This document shows, piece after piece, positions 59,030 to 64,000 of a DNA stretch of 64,000 nucleotides (the stretch's first letter is position 1; each line of letters begins with the position of its first letter). The DNA is taken from the NCBI GenBank assembly GCA_009760885.1, contig CM019719.1:24326084-24390083 (forward strand), written 5' to 3'. The notes under the pieces are model-generated. The model did no database searches. It had not been told where the DNA came from and was given only the letters and a program-made list of their open reading frames with translations. This stretch comes from Achatina immaculata. Lineage: Eukaryota; Mollusca; Gastropoda; Stylommatophora; Achatinidae. A program made the translations under genes and the position numbers.

Positions 59030-59420
59030 TGTCACTTAGCACCCTTGGCCCATTATCTTCACCATGCATTTATTTTGGATTTGCTTCCATAGCCTTTGAC
59101 TGTCTCCAGCCATCCTGTGATACAGCAGGGCTCGAGTTGTCCTATGTCTGATCTCAACCCTCAGGCTTGTTTGGCTTGGGTGACCCCCCCCCCCCCTCCA
59201 ACCTCCCCATGGCTCTTTGGGGACACACAAGCTTTCATCAAGGTAAAAACTCATGAGAGAGTTGCCAGCTACACAACTCACTCAGGCAGAGGACCTGGCC
59301 AGATCCCAGTTCCCTGCAGGAGACATCCTGTGGTGATGAAAACAGATGAATTGCCGCATCTGAGACATTGGTGTCAATGTCTGAGCAAACAATGAAGAAG
59401 CAGCAGATTGTGGTTGAGAC
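59030..59420. other. GC-richer intronic block, possible repeat
   Basis: This stretch is clearly richer in C and G than its surroundings and includes a C14 run (about 59184-59197). Open frames on both strands have no motif. It looks like inserted repeat DNA, but I see no second copy in the window. Confidence 0.35.
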
Positions 59421-59650
59421 TGGATAGTTTAAAATTCAAATGTTACTCGGACTGCGATAAGCTTATTATGAGTGTAGCGATCACATAGCTTGCTGCTTTT
59501 AGTTGCTGAAGTAAGGCATTATCAGTATGACTTTTGCTTTTTTAAATATTTTCTTTCCTGCATCTACAGTCCAGTTTGTTTTTTTTTATTTCATTTTGTT
59601 ATTAAGCAGTGCAGTCTGTGTTCATTTTGTGCCTGTCTTTTTACTTTTAG

Positions 59651-59774
59651 CCATTCTCTCAGCCAGTGAGTCTCAATTATGGGTTGACAAATCCTGTTTT
59701 GGCTGTAAACCAACCAGTTGTTGCCCCCTTGTTAAATTCTCCAGTTGTGCCATCAGTTGGGCTTGTGACAACAG
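59651..59774 (+). CDS. MYO15A: Myosin exon: hydrophobic/Pro-Val linker
   Basis: Acceptor TTACTTTTAG, donor ACAACAG|GTACAT, phase 0 in and phase 1 out. It encodes PFSQPVSLNYGLTNPVLAVN, then QPVVAPLLNSPVVPSVGLVT, a low-complexity linker. It is supported by in-frame continuity with both neighbours. Confidence 0.75.
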
Positions 59775-60082
59775 GTACATATAATGAAAGTCATTAATAT
59801 TTTTATGTTAAAGCCAGTCATGGAAAAAAGTAAAAGTGAACAAAAACTTGTATAGGAAACACTGACTTTTATTTTAGATTGTTGTCTATTATAGTAATTA
59901 TATCTTTAAATAAAATGATTTTAATCAGTTAAAAATTCCAACTTTTCTCTGGAGTAAACTCATATTAAGTGAAAGTGTTTTATTTTATACTAATCAGCTA
60001 GAAAAAAATAAAAGAATTATCTTTAGCATTTTTTGCACTTGTGTTTCCAACAATTTATTAAAAATGTTTTTATACTTCGTAG

Positions 60083-60147
60083 ATCCATTCCAGCAAGTAA
60101 CTGCCCAGCATTTGGCACAACAGCAGGCTGTTGTACAAGCTTATCTG
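60083..60147 (+). CDS. MYO15A: Myosin exon: start of Gln-rich segment
   Basis: Acceptor TACTTCGTAG, donor TATCTG|GTATGT, phase 1 in and phase 0 out. It encodes D-PFQQVTAQHLAQQQAVVQAY. Composition matches the next exon (AQQQQQQAQQ), which begins in the right phase. Confidence 0.8.
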
Positions 60148-60500
60148 GTATGTTGTATAGTGAGAATCACTCATATCTTAGTTATAATACAAGGTTTTTG
60201 CCTCAGAGCAGATGAAGCTATTAACTCTTGGCCTACGCAACATCTACTCCACATGAACATTATTTGTTATTAAACATCATAGTTGAAATGCTTTACTGGA
60301 AAATGATGCAGTGCCTATTTATAGATTTTATGTCAGTTTAAAATTATGAACTCCCAAACTACAAAACAAAACTATATAACTGTAGTCATTTTATTTATTT
60401 TTTTAAAAGCAGTATTTAAGCTTATGGTAGGTTAGGAGTTAAACAGTACCTTCTGTGGCAAGTTTTTAAATATAAAATGTTCATTCTTTTGTTGATGCAG

Positions 60501-60809
60501 GCCCAGCAGCAGCAACAACAAGCTCAACAGGCCATGATTCAACAGCAGCAACAGGCACAGCAGGCCTTACTCGCACAGCAGCAGCAGCAGGCTTTACAAG
60601 CCCAACAACAGCAGGCTTTACAAGCCCAACAACAGCAGGCTTTGCAAGTCCAGCAACAGCAGGCTCAGCAGGCCTTGCTAGCACAACAACACCAAACAGC
60701 AGCACTAAAAGCTGTTGTACAAGAACAAGAGTTACAGAACAAGCTGCTAAAACAGTCCATTGAGCAGGAGTCATTGCGACATCAGCTTCGGCAAATGAAA
60801 GCATACCAG
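60501..60809 (+). CDS. MYO15A: Myosin exon: Gln/Ala-rich repeat and coil
   Basis: Acceptor TTGATGCAG, donor TACCAG|GTACAG, 103 codons, phase 0 at both ends. The first two thirds are Gln/Ala/Leu repeats built partly from a 24-bp tandem unit (GCTTTACAAGCCCAACAACAG and variants, three copies near 60591-60665). The last third (VVQEQELQNKLLKQSIEQES, LRHQLRQMKAYQ) has heptad spacing typical of a coiled coil. Long Gln runs may vary in length between individuals. Confidence 0.85.
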
Positions 60810-62457
60810 GTACAGAAAGTGTGGTATTTTTGTCACTTATATTTGAATTTCAAGTTTCTCCTTATACTTTTCATAAGGTAGTATGTTTAGGATATACAGC
60901 TGGGCCCTGCCATATGTGACCAATACATCCCAAGAATCCTTGTGTAAATGGAAATCACATTATGTATTTCCTATATTAACATACTTATCATACATTTGTA
61001 TATAGATAAAGCAAATAAACACTATATTAATAATAAATAGTACAGTGCCATGTATCATAAAAATAACATTAAAAAACTTTAACACTCTTCTGTATCTCTC
61101 TCTATATCCATCCATACACATATTTTGCCCACCCTCCCTCTTCTTTGGATATCTTGTTGAATGATGATGATGATGATGATGAAAGCACACTGCTGAAATT
61201 GGTAAAAAGGAATGAAGAGAAGCACTGATGTCACATGGACACAACGTATTACAAGCAAGAACTTCAAAGATTGATGCAGGTCCTAATGCTTAGGGCAAAG
61301 CAAGAGAGTGAGTCACAGTAATGCTTTCCCAAAACAAGAATGAGTGTGACTGAGCAAGATACTGTGAGACTTCACAATGGAAAATGGTGTGGTCTGGCAC
61401 ATAATAAAGAATTTTTATTTTACATATTTTCCTTTTTTTCAGATTATCATTAGTCAATCTGAAACCAGATCTGGCAAGTCTGTATATGGTGGGGTTGTAA
61501 CATATATTTCTTATTGACTTCCATAGAATTATAGGAAATCACATAGCACTAAACTATGACAATAAATAGTGCTGTCATTTCCTGTCAAACCCACTGTCTT
61601 GTGGATGGCTGAGGAGAGTCATAAGCTAGTGGAGTAGACACTGAAACAAAATTCTAGAAGGAAGGACCTTAAGGCTTTTGATGGTGAGGTTCTTTAACTG
61701 CTCATCTTCTAACACCCTATGCAACTCCCACTAAAATTTCAGGCGTATAGAGATTGTCCTTTCTCTGAAGCTGACTGGCAAAGTTGAGAGGGAGGAAAAT
61801 GCAGCATGGGCAAGGGACTCTCTCCATACCATTTGTCCAGGTGAAATGGGATATGTACTCATTGGAGATGTTGGGCTGAGACATAGACATAGGTAATAAG
61901 TCCTGTCCTCTCAGACTAGCAAAAGGGAGAGCACCACAGATAGTTTACAATGGTGGTATCAGCTACTCTGTTACATCATCATCACTTTATTTGTAATGAT
62001 TGGACACTAAACTTTAAAACCAGAAATATGTACACGGAAATGCATACACTTACTTCCTCACAAAATAGTTTTCAGAAGTTACATTGATAATGTTTTTCAG
62101 TAATGACAGTATAAATATTAGTCCTGGATACTAAAATAAAACCCAAAAGTTATTCAGAAATTGAATATAAGCCACTTATTTTTTTTACTGTAAAATAAAC
62201 AAAAAAAAAGAAAAAGAATCAATAATAGCTCATGAATGCATAAAATAATTCAGCTCAACATGACTGAAGGATGGCATTACAACACAGTATAAAGTGTAAT
62301 GAAGTTTTTTTTTTTTTTTTTGCAGAACAAACTGTTCATCCATAAGGGGGCATCTGAATGACTTTATTTTTATTAGTCTTGCACACATGTAACTTTTTTT
62401 ATCATGCATTTATATTTACACAAAAAATGAAAATTTATGATCTTGTCTTTCTAATAG
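60810..62457 (+). other. Intron, mostly unassigned
   Basis: It contains an (ATG)n run at about 61162-61181, a repeat-like block at 61585-61830 related to 41305-41515, and a poly(T) at about 62306-62323. No exon was recognised. Confidence 0.5.
61585..61830. repeat. Interspersed repeat related to 41305-41515
   Basis: The shared blocks GGTTCTTT..CTGC.CATCTTCT.ACA and TGCAACTC are in the same order and spacing. The family is unknown. Confidence 0.45.
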
Positions 62458-62772
62458 GAGGTACCTCCAGTTGTGCCCTTACCATCAGTTATGCCAATGC
62501 CCTCTGTGGTTCCCTTACCTCAAGTAATGCCCTTACCTGCTACAGTACCCCTGACTCAGACAATACCAGTTGTTCAAACTGTGCCAGCATTGAGCCAGTA
62601 TACAACACTGAGTCCAAGTTCTAGCTTCAGGGGGAGTAACTTTGGTGTAGGTGCTTTTAGTGAAGGCATCCGTGGCAATACTGTAACTGCCACATCAGTG
62701 CAGCCTCCACCACCACCACCTGCACCACATGTTACAGCAGCTCCCATTGTGAATGGAATTGGAATAACAAAG
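62458..62772 (+). CDS. MYO15A: Myosin exon: Pro/Val-rich linker
   Basis: Acceptor TCTAATAG, 105 codons, phase 0 at both ends. It encodes EVPPVVPLPSVMPMPSVVPL repeats, then a Gly/Ser part and QPPPPPPAPH. The frame hits a stop two codons after the exon. The only fitting donor is ACAAAG|GCAAGT, a GC-type donor with otherwise perfect consensus. The next exon starts in phase 0. Proline-rich stretches of this sort commonly precede or bind SH3 domains, and class XV tails have an SH3 domain next. Confidence 0.85.
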
Positions 62773-63244
62773 GCAAGTTAGAATCTTTCTTCATTGTACA
62801 TTAGAATGTATGTTAAATTAGCAAAGTCTGCATTAATATGTACAATTCTTAACAATTTCATTAGCAGAGTTTTAGTGAATGAGGATGGTGTCTGACAGAA
62901 AGTTAAAAACAGGTATAACAGACAGACATTCTCCAACTATATCCTGAGAAACTGAACATTGGAGTTCATTGTTTGAGAAAGTCAGTGGCAAGAGTGGATG
63001 ACAACAACATGAATAAAACTATAGAAAAATGGCAGTGAGAAAAGTTTAAGAAAGAACATAAGCAAATTAGAGAGAAATAACATTGGGTGTAAAAATTTTA
63101 GGAGCAACTATTGCTTATAGAATGAGAAGTGAAAGCAATGGCTGTTTAAAATCTTACTGTTGTACGTTTGATAGTAATAATTGCTGGATTTATCTGTGCA
63201 TATAAACAGTGAATATTTATGTGACCATACAACCTTTCTTTCAG

Positions 63245-63404
63245 GTTGACACTGAGCAGAGTGTACCTCAAAAGAGAGTAAGTTTCATCAGGTCAAATTT
63301 TACAAATGAAGAACAGCAGAAACCAAAAGTTCCACCTCCAACTGCCCCCAAACAGCCAAGAACCCAGTTTCAGTTTCAGCTTCCACAAAACCTGAATTCC
63401 TCAT
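63245..63404 (+). CDS. MYO15A: Myosin exon: basic/Pro linker, gene continues beyond window
   Basis: Acceptor CTTTCTTTCAG, donor TCCTCAT|GTAAGT, phase 0 in and phase 1 out. It encodes VDTEQSVPQKRVSFIRSNFT, then KVPPPTAPKQPRTQFQFQLP and QNLNSS. It is the last exon visible. SH3, MyTH4 and FERM exons are expected to the right of the window. Confidence 0.82.
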
Positions 63405-63548
63405 GTAAGTTATGCTTAAAGCAGAGAAATGTAAAGTCTGAAGGGTAGTGGAGATGTACTTGTGATCTAAAGAGTTATACAGTTGTTTCAGTGTCTACAC
63501 AAGGTTCCTGTTTTAAAGAGTGTATTGTTTGTAATATCACATACATTT

Positions 63549-63620
63549 ATGTGGGTGTCAAAGTGGTAAACACATTTTTGTCTCTTGGTGAAGAATGGTG
63601 GCTTGATCCCAGTCAGTCCG
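63549..63620 (+). mobile_element. SINE head remnant
   Basis: GTGGGTGTCAAAGTGGTAAAC and GGTGGCTTGATCCC resemble the A and B box regions of the SINE at 20969. The body is absent and LINE D sequence follows at once. Confidence 0.55.
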
Positions 63621-63625
63621 GCTGT

Positions 63626-64000
63626 ATCAGTCAGTCAGTCATTTGCATGTCCCTTGCAGAACTTTGCCTAACAGCTCTCCTGTAGGCCTCTCGGTTGTAA
63701 GCAAGATGCCCTGCTGCTGATACATCTGTTAGCAGTTTATCAATGATGTCTTGCAGCCATCTTCGCTTTGGTCTTCCTCTCTTTCTTTTTCCCATTATGT
63801 ACCTTCCAAGACTGTCTTCTCTAAATTATCATGACATTTAATTTGTCCAAAATATTTAAAACTCTCCACCTCTTCCAATTTTTCCTCATTGACACATATT
63901 TCTGTTGCCTTATTTGTTTTGTCAGTTGTCACCAATTTAGTTTTCTTTGCATTAAGATAGAGGTTTTGTTCTTCACCGTTCTTATGGACTGACATGATTA
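63626..64000 (-). mobile_element. LINE family D, continues past window end
   Basis: The antisense 3' end (CAGTCATTTGCATGTCCC...) and the post-RT block EEQNLYLNAKKTKLVTTDKT are present. They are joined by an internal deletion (SFKYFGQIKCHDNLEKTV fuses two separated parts of the family). Confidence 0.85.

Noticed and set aside
60481..60804. 107-codon minus-strand frame rich in Val/Ala/Pro
   Set aside because: It is the antisense shadow of the Gln-rich exon.

Overview
This window is intron-rich, AT-rich animal nuclear DNA. It carries most of one large plus-strand gene and a dense load of transposable elements. Multi-exon coding with consensus GT-AG junctions, several APE-type LINE families, a tRNA-derived SINE family, Tc1-like and hAT-like elements and many microsatellites suggest an invertebrate metazoan, perhaps a lophotrochozoan such as a mollusc. 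That placement is an impression, not a proof.

The gene is an unconventional MyTH4 myosin, most likely class XV (MYO15A-like). Reading left to right: 1-8185 holds old LINE remnants and unassigned DNA. 8186-12826 is a giant single exon of 1547 codons encoding a low-complexity Ser/Pro/Tyr-rich protein with a strongly basic cluster. 17382-17557 and 32280-32364 encode the very end of a myosin converter plus three IQ motifs (lever arm). 37129-37218 encodes a charged coil. 41831-41932 encodes a short linker. Exons from 47184 to 54567 encode a MyTH4 domain. 55938-56714 encodes a ubiquitin-like (FERM F1-like) segment. 57848-58532 encodes an acidic linker with an R-Y motif repeat. 59651-60809 encodes a Gln/Ala-rich segment ending in a coil. 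62458-63404 encodes Pro-rich linkers. The gene runs off the right edge, where SH3, second MyTH4 and FERM domains would be expected for class XV.

The main surprise is what is missing. I can find no motor-domain exon between the giant exon and the lever-arm exon, or anywhere upstream. The giant exon ends in phase 0 at a perfect GTAAGT donor and the lever-arm exon starts in phase 0, so they could splice directly and give a headless class XV protein. The alternatives are that the motor lies left of the window and the giant exon is an alternative first exon or a separate gene, or that the assembly lost sequence.

The introns record layered transposition. A nearly intact 3.19 kb LINE (one 992-codon frame broken by only two stops) sits inside an older LINE with a 13-bp target duplication. 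A Tc1-like element was entered by two different retroelements, each with its own duplication. A full SINE with a perfect 12-bp duplication lies inside a LINE. Two hAT-like MITEs carry 8-bp duplications. A roughly 620-bp retroposon family of unknown origin, in two copies, preserves a similar open frame of about 90 codons in both.
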